NCBI GenBank assembly: GCA_947095585.1
Contig: OX352765.1
Location: 74,507,976 to 74,571,975 of the forward strand
Length of the DNA: 64,000 nt
Source of the DNA: Nephrocerus scutellatus
Lineage: Eukaryota > Arthropoda > Insecta > Diptera > Pipunculidae
Direction of reading: 5' to 3'
The position numbers and the translations under genes are program-made. Position 1 is the first letter of the stretch; the number at the start of each line of letters is the position of its first letter. Shown here one piece after another: positions 22,310 through 32,719 of this stretch. A model generated the notes under the pieces. It saw only the letters and a program-made list of their open reading frames with translations, did not search any database and was not told the origin of the DNA.

Positions 22310-23679
22310 CATTGATAGTGATCCGGATATTTTTACTTGGCATATAACATTGGTCATGGTCAACCTACATAGTCTTGTCAGTTTATTTAGGATGCCGAAT
22401 TCTCTCATGGCTTTATAAAGTTCTACTCTGTCAATGCTATCATAGGCGGCTTTAATGTCTATAAAAATATATTGTGTAGTGAGGCTTGAAATTCTAGACT
22501 TTTTTCATCACCTGCCTAAGGGTGTAAATCTGATGAGTTGTTGATTTGCCTGGGATGGAGTCACACTGGTATGGACTAGTGATGACTTTAGTGTATGAGG
22601 CTATCCTGTCTTGAAGGATAGAGGAGAAAATCGTATACGCGGTACTCAACAACGTTATACCACAATAATTGCTGCATGTTGTGAAATCTCTTTTCTTTAA
22701 TATGGGGGGCACAAGATGCATCTTCGCCAGTCTTCTAGCATCGTTTCTTCCTCATATACTTGCACCATTAGTTCATGAATTGCTTGGTGTATTTTGGGGC
22801 CTTCAGATTTAATCCAGTTCCGCTGGGATCCCATCAGATCCTGGGGCTTTATTAATTTTGAACCGATTTATCGCTCTGCTAACTTCTTCTATGCTTGGTG
22901 GCAGCAACATACTATGGTCTTCGGTCATTGATGGAGCATCTGATTCCTCAGTTAGCTGGCCATTTAGTTCATGAAAGTTCTCTTCCAATCGCTCTAAGAT
23001 TCCTTTGAGATCGGCGATCCTAGCCGCAGTCTTCTCCCAGACTGCTTTCTTTCGCCGGGAAAATATCTTTTCATATCTCCTGCGCTCTTTATATTCATCT
23101 TCGCGAGCTCGCCTGCACTTATGGCGAGTCCTATCGCTTGACCGTAGTTGTTTCTGGTCTCTTCGTTGCGAAATGCAGTCGTGTTGACTCGAATTCGATT
23201 TCCGTGGTGCAGTCTTTCTTGATGATGCAATCCGGACTCGGAGCACCATACCAACAAGACTCTGGTCAGAGTCGACGTCGGCACCTCGGTACGTTCGTAC
23301 CGTCATCAGGTTGTGACGTGGCGGCAATCTATCAACACATGGTCTATCTGATTGCAAGTGGCTCCATCAGGAGATATGGCTTTGTGGATATTTTTACGCG
23401 CAAACCTTGTACTCGCAACGACCAAATCATTGCTTGCTGCCATCTCTATGACTCGTTGTCCATTGTCATTAGTGTTCCCGTGTACGCGAAGCGTGCATAG
23501 CCGTTAATTTACTGCATTAAAGCCAATAACGGTGGCTTTAATTCTTTTGCTGATTAGAAACCCTACCCCGAGCACAAGATGTTTTGCAAGACAGGTGTAA
23601 TGTATGTCATATTCTAATTTTTATTAGAGACCATTACCGTCCGCCGCATCTCCTGAATTGCTGTTATGTCAGTTTTATA

Positions 23680-24403
23680 TAGGGTGTCCCCTAATTCGTG
23701 CACAATAATTTGGGAAATAATTTTTGGGTATATTGTAAGAAAAAAAACAACCCATAAAAATTAAAATTTTTCTTGTAAATTCTCAAATAACACACTGCGT
23801 GCTCGTTTTGTGACAAAATCATCCACCAAATGACGCAGCGACAGCGGACTGCGCTGCACACAAAGCACAGAGCTCAGACTTTGCCGTGATCTGATGCGAT
23901 ATAGGGTCCCCAGGGGGCCGATCACTCCAAAATTTTACAAAAAGTGTTTTCCATTGATGACACACAAGAAAATCGGGTAAATTTTGTAAAATATTTGTAT
24001 GGGAGCCCCCCGACCCCGAGGTCCGAGGAGCCTCAAATTTAATTAATAAAAAGTATTGTCACCGGAAATATACATGTGTGCAAAATTTCAATAAAATCGG
24101 GCTTGGGAAGTGCGTTAAAAATTGATCAGAAAATCTGACCAGCCAGCCAGCCACCCAGCCAGCCACGTGCACGCGAAGTTAATATAGAGAATTTAAAAAT
24201 CGTTCTACAGTAAAGGTATATCTCTAATGTTGACATAATTTATCAGGGATTTAACAATAAGCCTACTTTGGTGTACCCTGACCCATCTGAACGAAAATTG
24301 GGCTTTGTTTAAGGTTAGGACCCCTACTGTTGAATGATTTTTTTCTTAGAAAATAATCAAAAATCATTCCCAAATTATAGTGCACGAATTAGGGGACACC
24401 CTG
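23680..24403. mobile_element. Mariner-like MITE M1, carrying a nested TR-element
   Basis: Long imperfect terminal inverted repeats: left TAGGGTGTCCCCTAATTCGT, right (reverse complement) CAGGGTGTCCCCTAATTCGT, with similarity for about 45-50 bp (through AATTTGGGAA.ATTTTTG). TA flanks both sides (23678-23679 and 24404-24405), consistent with Tc1/mariner target duplication. It lies inside the LINE-A endonuclease gene. Its own internal part is noncoding and contains TR-element B. A relative without that insertion is M2 at 29560-29806, in opposite orientation. Confidence 0.88.
23747..24199 (-). mobile_element. TR-element B, nested in M1
   Basis: Opposite orientation to TR-element A. Left edge ACAACCCATAAAAATTAAAA, right edge GAGAATTTAAAAA. 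It has the CCAGCCAGCC microsatellite near the end, AAGTTAATATAGAG, and only about two array units. A stretch at about 23800-23910 is not shared with A. The corresponding site in M2 reads through without it (GTAAAAATAGTTCTAC), which marks the insertion as falling in an A-rich site. Confidence 0.85.
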
Positions 24404-24690
24404 TATTTGCACAGCTCAATACTGTGAGCGTACGTTCCATGAGAAAATTCTTAGATCGTTTAGCCGTTTTCGTTGCCGTGTTCGTCGTCGTTCATCAGTG
24501 TATCCGAGGGTGATTTAGGGCTCCGTAAAAAAGTTTTTTTACGGGCGAGGTTATTGGCCTCGCGCCAACTTTACTTTGAAGGGACAAGCCCGATCATTTA
24601 TCTTTTCCTGTGTTGGTGGAAAATTACCAGCCGGCACCACTGGAGGTTGGATCGTACTTCCACCAGTCAGAGATAGTTACGGCCACCTGC

Positions 24691-26518
24691 AAGTCTGTGT
24701 TATTAGCCCTATTCTGCTGATGGCTGACCGCCAATACCATTACTATCTTTAGTGAATTTTCTTAGGCGGATACTGGTTGATTCAACTGTCAGTTATTTTT
24801 TTCATTTATTATTTTGTCATTTTGATCAGAAATCATAACCAGTAATTGCCACTTTAAAGCATAAGCATCCATCTCCGTTGAAGTTTGGTTTTACTCGAAT
24901 CTGAGCGAGTTTATTGTTTTTTTTTTGTTTGTTAATGCCGATGTTTATTGCTTCCCTTTGGGTGTGGCACAGTTACAAATCCCACCAGTCCAGCCTTTGT
25001 CGTTAAAGTGCCGATTAATGACTTTCCATTTCAAAAAAGGCAATAAAACAGGCGTGTCATTTTGTTAACAATTACAACAACAACAAACACATAAATTATC
25101 CCCACAGCCAATTTGAGAATAAAGAGGAGCAATTTCAGCGTTTTAATGGCCATCTTTCTGTGACCACACTATGCCGGACGACGCACTCCAAGCCCATATG
25201 GTCGTTTCGCACGCCTTTCAAATTAGTAAAACGACGCACGCACAGAGGCACGCACAAAGTGCAACGAACGCAATACGACTAGCCAGTGCAATCGATAAAA
25301 AATCACGCGTTGCGTATGTGTGTTGCCCCGCTAATGCTTGTCTGTTGTTGTAAATTATAATTTCTATTTTCGATTTTTTGATTTTCTATTTGACGTTTTT
25401 CCTGTTTTTGGCGCCCGCTGTAGCGCTGTAGGCATAGAGCTCCGTCGGTCGTTGTTGCCTGAATTAAATTTTAAATGCAAACCGCAGCACACTAGCATTA
25501 TAGCCCCCCCCTAGCACAGCCCCTAGGCAAGTGATGATCGTTGGGCCGATTTGGCGCTGCGCTGAACGGTTGAGCTGCACTCCTATGTATCACACTGCAC
25601 CGACACAACCGAACACGGACGGACAACGTGCTGATGGTTCGCTCGCGCACTTGCAATATGAAAATTATTATTATGCGGATAGCTGAGTGCACTGTACGCA
25701 CCGCAATTGGTACTTGAATTTAAAACGTTGTGTGTGGTAGTGGCACTGATGGATGGCAACCGGTGCGATATACCACGTTTCAGATAGATGGACATCAGAT
25801 GAATGACCCCATACTCGTACACGAATGACTGACAGTTCGCTTTCAGTTGCTAATGTTGTGACATTAAAAGGAGGAATGGCCCTTCTTGTCCTGTTAGGTC
25901 ACAAATCGCACAGGCTATATGCAATGGCTTAGCCAGAGGCAGGTGAAATATGCCACACTCATGAAATGGGGAAACATTTTTACACCAAATCTGAATTGCA
26001 AGGGAGGGAAGACATTTTGTTCGTATTTCAATTTTGGATGGTTTCAGTTTGTTCGGTTCTCCCTGTGTAACCAAAGTATTAATTTTATAGAGGTAACCAT
26101 TTTAAAACACGGCAGATAGATTCCTACAAAGTTCCGTGTTGTGTGAAACCGTGTTATATGACAAAACAGGATTAACGTTACAAAACCTTATAAAAGTACA
26201 TGATTTTTTAATTTTATAATCAATTTAATTGTATTTAAGATAGTTAGTATACCAGCTAATTAAGTAAAAGCGAAGCGCCCCGCTTTTACCCGCACAGCCA
26301 GGTATTTGGGACGCTTGCCTACCCGCACAGCTATCGCGCTCAAGTACGCTACAAGGACAATAAGAGCAAGAAGTGCTAGACAACATGTAAAAAATGTGTA
26401 TCGGGGGGGCAAGGATAAATATACATATAAGTAAATGCATCGAATGGGAATTTTTTTCGGTTGAGATATATCTCCTTCACCTGCTTTTTTCTGTCCTTTT
26501 AAAAAAAATCAGTAATCT
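24691..26518. other. Unassigned DNA, possibly intron or intergenic
   Basis: No mobile element recognised. Near 26287 and 26322 a short ACCCGCACAGC block is directly repeated. Open frames are short and mutually overlapping. Confidence 0.4.
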
Positions 26519-27076
26519 TGGCTGGCTAGCTGGCTGGTCAGATTTTCTGATCAATTTTTAACCCACTTCCCAAAGCCTGATTTTATTGAAATTTTGCACA
26601 CATATATATTTCCGGTGACAATACTTTCTATTATATATACTTCTCCATTTAGCGGCATCAGATCATATCATACTATAATGACTGTGTTCTGTGGGTACTG
26701 ATGAGCTGATCCGCTGTAAGCAGCACTGCATGCTTTATGATTGTGGTTGGTGTGTTGATATGTTGCAGCAGAGAGTATAGAGATATCAAGAGGAAGTATA
26801 GAACAAATATTTTTATACACTGAATGGTTCCGCAATTGAAATGTTGTACACTTAGTTGTGTGAGTCTTTTGAGTATATGAAGAACTGGTTACGCACTCAC
26901 AATGCTTTACAGCTCAACTCAATTCAAAAGAAGAGAATTTTAGTGGTACTACATACGTCGTTGTGTGTACGACGCACCAACCTCGCGCTATGGCAGCTAT
27001 GTTTTCACTATCAAATGGGCAATTTCACCACAAAATCGAGTCTCCGATCAGAGAATTTACAAGAAAAACTTAAATT
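26519..27076 (+). mobile_element. TR-element C, divergent interior
   Basis: Begins in the CTGGCTGG microsatellite, then AACCCACTTCCCAAAGCC and one core unit. From about 26640 it differs from A and resembles the unique part of B (GGCATCAGATCATATC). Ends GAGAATTTACAAGAAAAACT and is fused directly to the start of the next copy at about 27075. The terminal AACCCATAAAAATT part is missing. Confidence 0.7.
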
Positions 27077-27632
27077 TTTAAATTCGCTTGCTCGTGGCAC
27101 GTCTGTCTGTCGGTCGGTCGATCTGTTTGTCGTGGAATCTTGTGATAAATTTTTAAAACACTTTATAAAGCCAGATTTTATTGAAATTTTCCACAAATGT
27201 GTATTTCCGGAGATAAAACTTTCTTTTAAAATTATACCTCTCAGGGCCGAGGGGTGCCCAAATAAATTATTAAAAAACTAATCCGATTTTCCTTAAAATT
27301 TTGTGCACGTGTGTATCTCCAATGGATAAAACTTTTTGGACATTTTTTGAGCGAATAGGCCCTGAGGACCGAGGGGCGCCCATATACATTTTTTAAAAAT
27401 TAGCCCAATTTTCTTCAAATTTTTAACTTATGTTTATCCCGATGAACAAAAGTTTTTGTAAAATTTTTGGAGGATAGGTCCTTAGGACCGAGGGGGGCCC
27501 ATATACATTTTTTAAAAATTAGCCCAATTTTTGTAGCGAATTTATATGGCCCCGCTCCCAAGCCCCAGGGCCCGGCCATATTTTTTTTTTAAATTAGCCC
27601 GATTTACTTTAAATTTTAATTTTTATCTCCGA
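27075..27632 (+). mobile_element. TR-element D, tandem to C
   Basis: Starts TTTTTAAATTCGCTTGCTCG, has a CTGTCTGTCGGTCGG short-unit array, ACACTTTATAAAGCCAGATT and four to five core units with diverged CATGTGT blocks (27197-27620). The right terminus is frayed. Head-to-tail joining of C and D suggests insertion of one into the end of the other, or unequal exchange. Confidence 0.75.
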
Positions 27633-27639
27633 TCAGTGT

Positions 27640-28100
27640 CAATTGTTAACCTCTCGACCATATTTTTTTTTTTTTTATAATTCGCGCACGCTTCAAGGGG
27701 TTCGCACCCTTATAATGCTCGTCTATATGCTTGGCACAGCGTGGGCGTTAAGGAAGAGGAGGAGAAAAGAGGAGATGTCTATGAGCTTGTGTTTTGAATG
27801 CCTGTGGATCATAGTGATGTGGGAAGACAGAGCTTGGCAGGGCATTCCACATACGTGTTGTACGGCTGAAGAACGAATCCCTGAATTTAACTGTAAGTCC
27901 GAAGATGGGCTTGAGGGAAAGCTGATGAGCATTTAGAGCGCCACGAGTATTGCGGTTGAATTCAAGGAGAAGTGGTATGCAGCTGACTATTTCTCTTGAG
28001 CACCGCTGGTAGAAGAAACGATAAAACAGTATTTTGTAAATGCAGACATTCCAAATAGCGTTTCTAAGCAACTGTAACCTTGGCGTAAACAATTTAACTG
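27640..28100 (-). pseudogene. LINE (CR1/Jockey-type) C-terminal fragment
   Basis: The minus-strand frame 27748-28092 ends in SFFSRTTRMWNALPSSVFPH plus a TQAHRHLLFSP tail, the characteristic end of many CR1/Jockey-group RT proteins (RTxRxWNxLPxxVF). Upstream residues (RFFYQRCSREIVSCIP, NTRGALNAHQLSL) also fit. This 114-residue stretch is free of stops, but the RT palm is not present, so it is a 5'-truncated copy. About 100 bp at the low-coordinate side is its 3' UTR. Whether it belongs to the same family as 8085-8725 cannot be tested because they do not overlap. Confidence 0.8.
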
Positions 28101-28235
28101 ATGAATTAATTTTGTTTTCTAATCTTTTGTACCATTTTTGTAAATTTTCCTAACTCTTTGTGAGAACTTTAAAGGAACAGGGTAAGGAAATGGGGGTTTT
28201 GGCATAATTTTTAATAGCTATGCAATTTTAAAAAA

Positions 28236-28808
28236 TAACCCATAAAAATTAAAATTTTTCGTGTAAATTCTCTAATCGGGGGATACACAATGTGTTTGAA
28301 TAAAATTGTTCCGATCACTCAAACATATTTACAAATAGTGTTTCCACATGTGTATAAAATTTGAAGAAAATCGGGTAAGTTTTTTTTTTGTATGGGTCCT
28401 TCCGACACCGGGGCCCGATAACTCCAAATTTTTTAAAAAAAGTGTTGTTCATCGGAACTACACACGCATATAAAATTTAAAATTTGAAGAAAATAAGATT
28501 TGTATGGGTGCTTCCCGACCCAGGGGCCCGATCACTTCTAAATTTTTATAAGAATCGTTGCCTTGCCCAACGGAGATACACATGTGTATATAATTTGAAG
28601 GAAATCGGGTAGTTTTTGTAAAATATTTGTATGGGAGTCCCCCGACCCCGATTTTAATAGAAAGTGTGGTCATGGGAGATACACATGTGTGCAAATTTTC
28701 AATAAAATCGGGCTTTAGGAAGTGGGTTAAAAATTTATCACAATATTTGGTGTGCCAGCCAGCCAGCCAGCCACGGGCACGCGAAGTTAATACAGAGAAT
28801 TTAAAAAA
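28236..28808 (-). mobile_element. TR-element E
   Basis: Left edge AACCCATAAAAATTAAAATT, right edge AGAGAATTTAAAAAA with CCAGCCAGCCAGCC before it. About four core units (CACATGTGTAT variants near 28340, 28463, 28575 and 28685) in reverse orientation. It faces copy F, separated by about 110 bp. Confidence 0.85.
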
Positions 28809-28921
28809 TAACTGTTGTTAGACACGTAGGTAAAAAATCATAATTTTTTTTTTACCTGTTGCTGGTTTTCCAAAGTATCACAAAATCTATGGGGTTTTCC
28901 GCAAACTTGTTGTTGATTTTT

Positions 28922-29400
28922 ATTTTTAAATTCTCTATATTAACTTCGCGTGCCCGTGGCTGGCTGGTGGGCAGATTCTTGTGATCAATTTTTAGCACAC
29001 TTCATAAAGTCCGATTTTATTCAAATTTGGCACACATGTGTATTTCCCATGACAGTACTTTCTATTAAAATCGGGGTCGTGGGGCTCCCATACATATTTT
29101 TTAAAAAATGTACCCGATTTTCTTCTAATTTTACACGCATGTGTATTTCCGTTGGGCACATCGTGATCGGGCCCCTGGGTCGGGGGGCAACCATACAAAT
29201 CTTATAAAAAAAGTACCCGATTTTTTTTAAAATTTTAAACGCATGTGTATCTCCGATACACAAAACTTTTTGTAAAAATTTGAAAGTAATCGTGCCCAGG
29301 GGTCGAGGGGGCACCTATTTACCCGCTTTTAGTTAAACTGCACATTGTGTATTCCCTATTAAAGAATTTACACGAAAAATTTTAAATTTTGATTGGTTGT
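28922..29400 (+). mobile_element. TR-element F
   Basis: Starts TTTTTAAATTCTCTATATTA, then CTTCGCGTGCCCGTGGCTGG, and three core units (near 29036, 29140, 29245). Ends AAAGAATTTACACGAAAAAT plus GATTGGTTGTT. Together with E it forms a divergent pair, so the locus can fold back over several hundred bases. Confidence 0.85.
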
Positions 29401-29559
29401 TTTTTTTATTATTATTACGTTCTTAAGACAAAAATAGTAAAATGTTTATTACGCATTTTCTGAAGAAAATTGACCTCAAATTGAAAAATTAGCATGGCCA
29501 AGAAAAATAGAACACGCATAGAAATTAGATATCTGAAGACTGAAATAAGATATCAACTT

Positions 29560-29806
29560 TATTTAAACACAGTTACAAAGGTGGTATTTCTTCTAAAAAT
29601 ACAGTCCTAAACAAAGTAATTACCATTAGTATTAACAGAGCTATTTCCGTTAACATGGATCAGGGTACACCAAAGTAAGCTTTTTCTTAAATCCCCGATA
29701 AATGATGTCAACATTGGATATGGAGTAAGAGTAGAACTATTTTTACTTAGAATATACACAAGAATCATTTCCCAAATTATCCTTGACGAATTAAGGGGAC
29801 ATCTTG
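29560..29806. mobile_element. Mariner-like MITE M2, partial
   Basis: Reverse-oriented relative of M1. The right terminus reads (complement) AGATGTCCCCTTAATTCGTC, followed by TA. Inside, GGATCAGGGTACACCAAAGT and TGATGTCAACATTGG match M1 in reverse. The other terminus is not recognisable. It lacks a TR-element at the site where M1 has one. Confidence 0.7.
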
Positions 29807-29905
29807 TATATAAAAAAATGAAATTTTGTGCGGTTGTTATTTATGGAAACTTACATTTACCAACTGATTTTTGTGAAACTTTCAACCCTTCACATTTTGA
29901 ACCGG

Positions 29906-30480
29906 CTGCGAGAAGGGGCCATTCTTGCTGTTTAAAATGGAGACACCCACGAAATAAATAATCAAATACTTGCCATATTAATAGGCATAGTCACTGAAGA
30001 TGAAGAATGTATCGATAACGTTGTAGATACTGATGCGGAAGTTAATTATCTAACTGAGGTCCTAAACTCACTTAATTCGTCTGGATTGCCACCACATCGT
30101 CTTACAGTTTGATCTCCAATTATTTTACTACGGATTCTCGACTCGCCAAAACTTTGCAACGCCACAAGACTGTGCTGGGCAATATAATTGAAGCGACTAT
30201 CTTCACAGAAAAGGGACAGTGTGAAACCATTTTTTATCCCACTAATAGCACTCATTTCGACGGATCTACCTTTTAAATTTAAGAGATTGCAATTTCCAGT
30301 AAAACTTGCGTTTTCGATGACGATCAATGAGTCGGACAGTTTGTTAAGTACTGCGGAGTGTAGATTTGAGATCGCCATGTTTTTCCCACCGACAACTTTA
30401 TTTTGCTTGCTCTGGGTTGGGTTGACCTTGCTCTTGAAGGTGAAGCTAAAAACTTTGTATACAACCAAGTTTTGTTTTAA
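29906..30480 (+). pseudogene. Helitron Pif1-like helicase C-terminal remnant
   Basis: A degenerate but recognisable C-terminal end of a Helitron Rep/helicase protein, in two frames. First frame (from 29906): REGAILAV, THEINNQILAIL, AEVNYLTEVLNSLNSSGLPP, H, a stop, then PIILLRILDSPKLCNATRL. After frameshifts the last part is IEATIF and then IPLIALISTDLPFKFKRLQF, PVKLAFSMTINESDSL, which corresponds to the FKRLQFPVRLAFAMTINKSQG block of helicase motif V/VI, with KSQG mutated. The tail equivalent of CFSHGQLYVACSRVG is degraded but in register. Helitrons move by rolling-circle transposition. Rep domain and 5' end are absent. An ATG-started frame covers only part of it, so it is easily overlooked. 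Confidence 0.85.
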
Positions 30481-30489
30481 ATTAAAATT

Positions 30490-32640
30490 ATGTATGTTTT
30501 TTTAATTTTATTTTATAATTTGAATACTATAGCTATAATTTAAAGTATATTTTTTAAAATAAATTTTGTTAATAAAAACTGCAATTTTACCTTAAAGATA
30601 GATATCATTCTTTTTTCTACCCCTGTCTAATAGAAGATTGGAATTAATAAATACCTGGGCTACGCTGGGTAATCAGGTTGTTCGAAATAAAAGTGAGATT
30701 TATTTATAGGAGGCCCAGACCGGAACCGGAGATTGAAAATGTTTATGCTTAGCGAGTAGGTACTGATGGTATTCATTCGTTGCTACGCAGTGTAAAAATT
30801 CAAAAATACAAAAATTTATATTTTGTATTAAGATATTAGCAAACAAAAAAAAAACCTGTCAATCATGATCCATCGCACTTGAGTAATAGATGTCTTAGTT
30901 TTTCCTTTGGGCACACAAAGTTTTTTTCCCAAAACTAACAAAATCCAGGCATTGGCTAATGGATAACCATAAATCCTAATCAGATCTTTTGAATCTCCAA
31001 TAATTAATTTGATCACCCGGACTTCCCGCCAGTCGATTTAAACCCTTCATGCTCTTTCTGTTGATGGAAGTCTTGATGATGGGATCGAAATCTCATCGGT
31101 CCACCGATTGTGATTGATCGATGAATCTTGTAATTTATCGCAGATGTTTAGCAATCCACACACACACACACACTCATCTAACATTCAAAGAGTGTGAAAG
31201 ATTTATTATTTACCCTATGCTAAGGACAAGTTACTTCTCAAACTGCTGCTCCAACAACCAACCAACCTGTAAGCAACCACAAATAATAAAGCAAGCAGAA
31301 CAAAAAATGCTCAAAAAACTGATCAGATCGTTGATCGTTTACTGTACGAAAGAGCTGCAATGGAGCAGAGAGATTTTTAAGGAACGAGAAACAAGAAACG
31401 ACGAACGTCCGTCCGTCTATTGAACACGATGCACATCTATCTATATACTCACCACATTGAAACGAAAACGATAATCAATTTTGTACGCTCCATTGGGTTG
31501 TTATTGTTGCTGGATTGTTCCATGCTGTGCGTCTGCTATATACGAATATATGTATCTATTCTGTGTATATGTAAAACGAGTTTCATTATCTGCATTAAGC
31601 AAATTACTAACCTCCACCTCCGCCTTACAGTGGACAAGTATCTTGGATATTGTTCGTTTGTTTGTTTTGCTTATGAATACGACAAATTGTTTTTTGTTTT
31701 TGTTGTTGTTTTTTTTCCGATAGCAATTTTTTACGATAAGCACAGGTTGGGTTATTGTTTGTTGTTCTTCTTGCTCTTGCCTGTCAAATTGTTGTGTTGT
31801 TTTTTTGCTTGATTGCGCCGAGTTCGGAAATGGGCGCAGCGGGAAGGAAAGCAGCTCAGCACTCTTCGTAATGGTTCAGCAGCAATTACTATTATTACTA
31901 TAGTGAAGCTTCCATAGAGGTGATGATTGTAGTCGATGATAAGTACACTTTTTGGATTGAATTTGGTTCGTCTTTCTTATATTTTTGGATTGCATTGTTT
32001 GCGGGCTGCAACTATGTCAAGCTCTTGTAATGGTTATGTGAATCGCAAAAGCATTAGAAATAAATTAAGTGAGGTTCGACAATTTATATAAAATCGAGTA
32101 CAAAGTACAAATTATTACTGCTTCAGTTTAAATTTTAGCAATTCGTCCAGAATTTCTACGTCTATTCAATGCGATATAAATACATACACATTCGCCAAAA
32201 TGTATCATTAAGAGAACAATCCATGAAAATTAAAATTTTTTATGTAAATTATCAGAGATACACAGGTGACATGACATTGTATCGTCGTCGTGCCCACATC
32301 TTGATTAACGATCGCGGAAGCATGGAATGTGTATCAATACGTTTTTATGATGACGATGACGTATTTTGGAATGTGTATCACTGGTACGAAATTTACGTCT
32401 GGCAATGTAGTCGCATTGTGCCGGCGAAGTATATAGCAGTGATCATAGCAAGAGAACCAATTGATCGCTGAACTTGTTAAATATGGGTTCTAGAGAATAA
32501 CCCAACAACCATATTGTTAGCCCTACATCTTGATTACTTAAAACATCAACTCTGAGGTCGATGTGCAACTGTGTATTAAATGCTAAGCATCGTAGCATGT
32601 GTAGATATGTAGAATCTAGATAATCTGTTCGTTGAGAAAA
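30490..32640. other. Unassigned AT-rich DNA, possibly intron or intergenic
   Basis: No gene recognised. A small (CA)n lies at 31158-31172. A TATATAAAA near 32085 with TTCAGTTT at 32122 is a weak core-promoter candidate, but the spacing (40 nt) is too long. A short TR-element end lies at 32218-32265. Confidence 0.35.
32218..32265 (-). repeat. TR-element end fragment H
   Basis: CCATGAAAATTAAAATTTTT, then a TGTAAATTATCAGAGATACAC variant, matches the AACCCATAAAAATT terminus of the TR-elements. Only the terminal 45-50 bp are present. Confidence 0.6.
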
Positions 32641-32644
32641 ATTC

Positions 32645-32715
32645 GTGCATTTTTTGGACGCGCCGGGATTCGACCTTGGTGAGCTTACTACCTATACCAA
32701 CTGCACAGCATCAAC
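32645..32715 (-). repeat. tRNA-derived sequence, SINE head or tRNA pseudogene
   Basis: On the minus strand a box A-like TGTGCAGTTGGTA is followed 30-40 nt later by a good box B, GGTCGAATCCCGG, and a GCGCGTCC that would be the 3' acceptor strand. The matching 5' acceptor strand is absent, so this is not an intact tRNA gene. Different from the other SINE family here. Confidence 0.5.
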
Positions 32716-32719
32716 CCTT

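Larger units (their letters stand above)
22310..24690 (-). pseudogene. LINE-A copy with endonuclease, longest in the window
   Basis: Antisense LINE-A that keeps its 5' part. On the minus strand: DLRIFSWNVRS (start of the APE-type endonuclease, about 24450), then a mariner-like MITE insertion (23680-24403), then LTDITAIQEMRR, a degraded catalytic core, FARKNIHKA, the SPDGATCNQIDHVLID region, RTYRGADVDSDQSLVGMVLR, a basic linker, SIEEVSRAINRFKINKAPGS, and the RT N-terminus (NYCGITLLSTAYTIF). It stops in the RT palm at about 22310. Sequence upstream of 24480 is probably 5' UTR, with an uncertain edge. One stop falls in the endonuclease (SQY then stop) and more lie downstream. Function if intact: target-primed reverse transcription. 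The arrangement EN-RT-C-terminal supports an RTE-like clade. Confidence 0.88.

Noticed and set aside
22809..23357. A 182-codon frame as a possible host basic protein
   Set aside because: Ends in SIEEVSRAINRFKINKAPGS and contains RTYRGADVDSDQ, typical of LINE endonuclease/RT linkers; it is part of LINE-A.
31420..31812. 130-codon hydrophobic plus-strand frame
   Set aside because: TTG/TTT-rich low-complexity DNA mimics membrane segments; no family similarity and an antisense frame of similar length.
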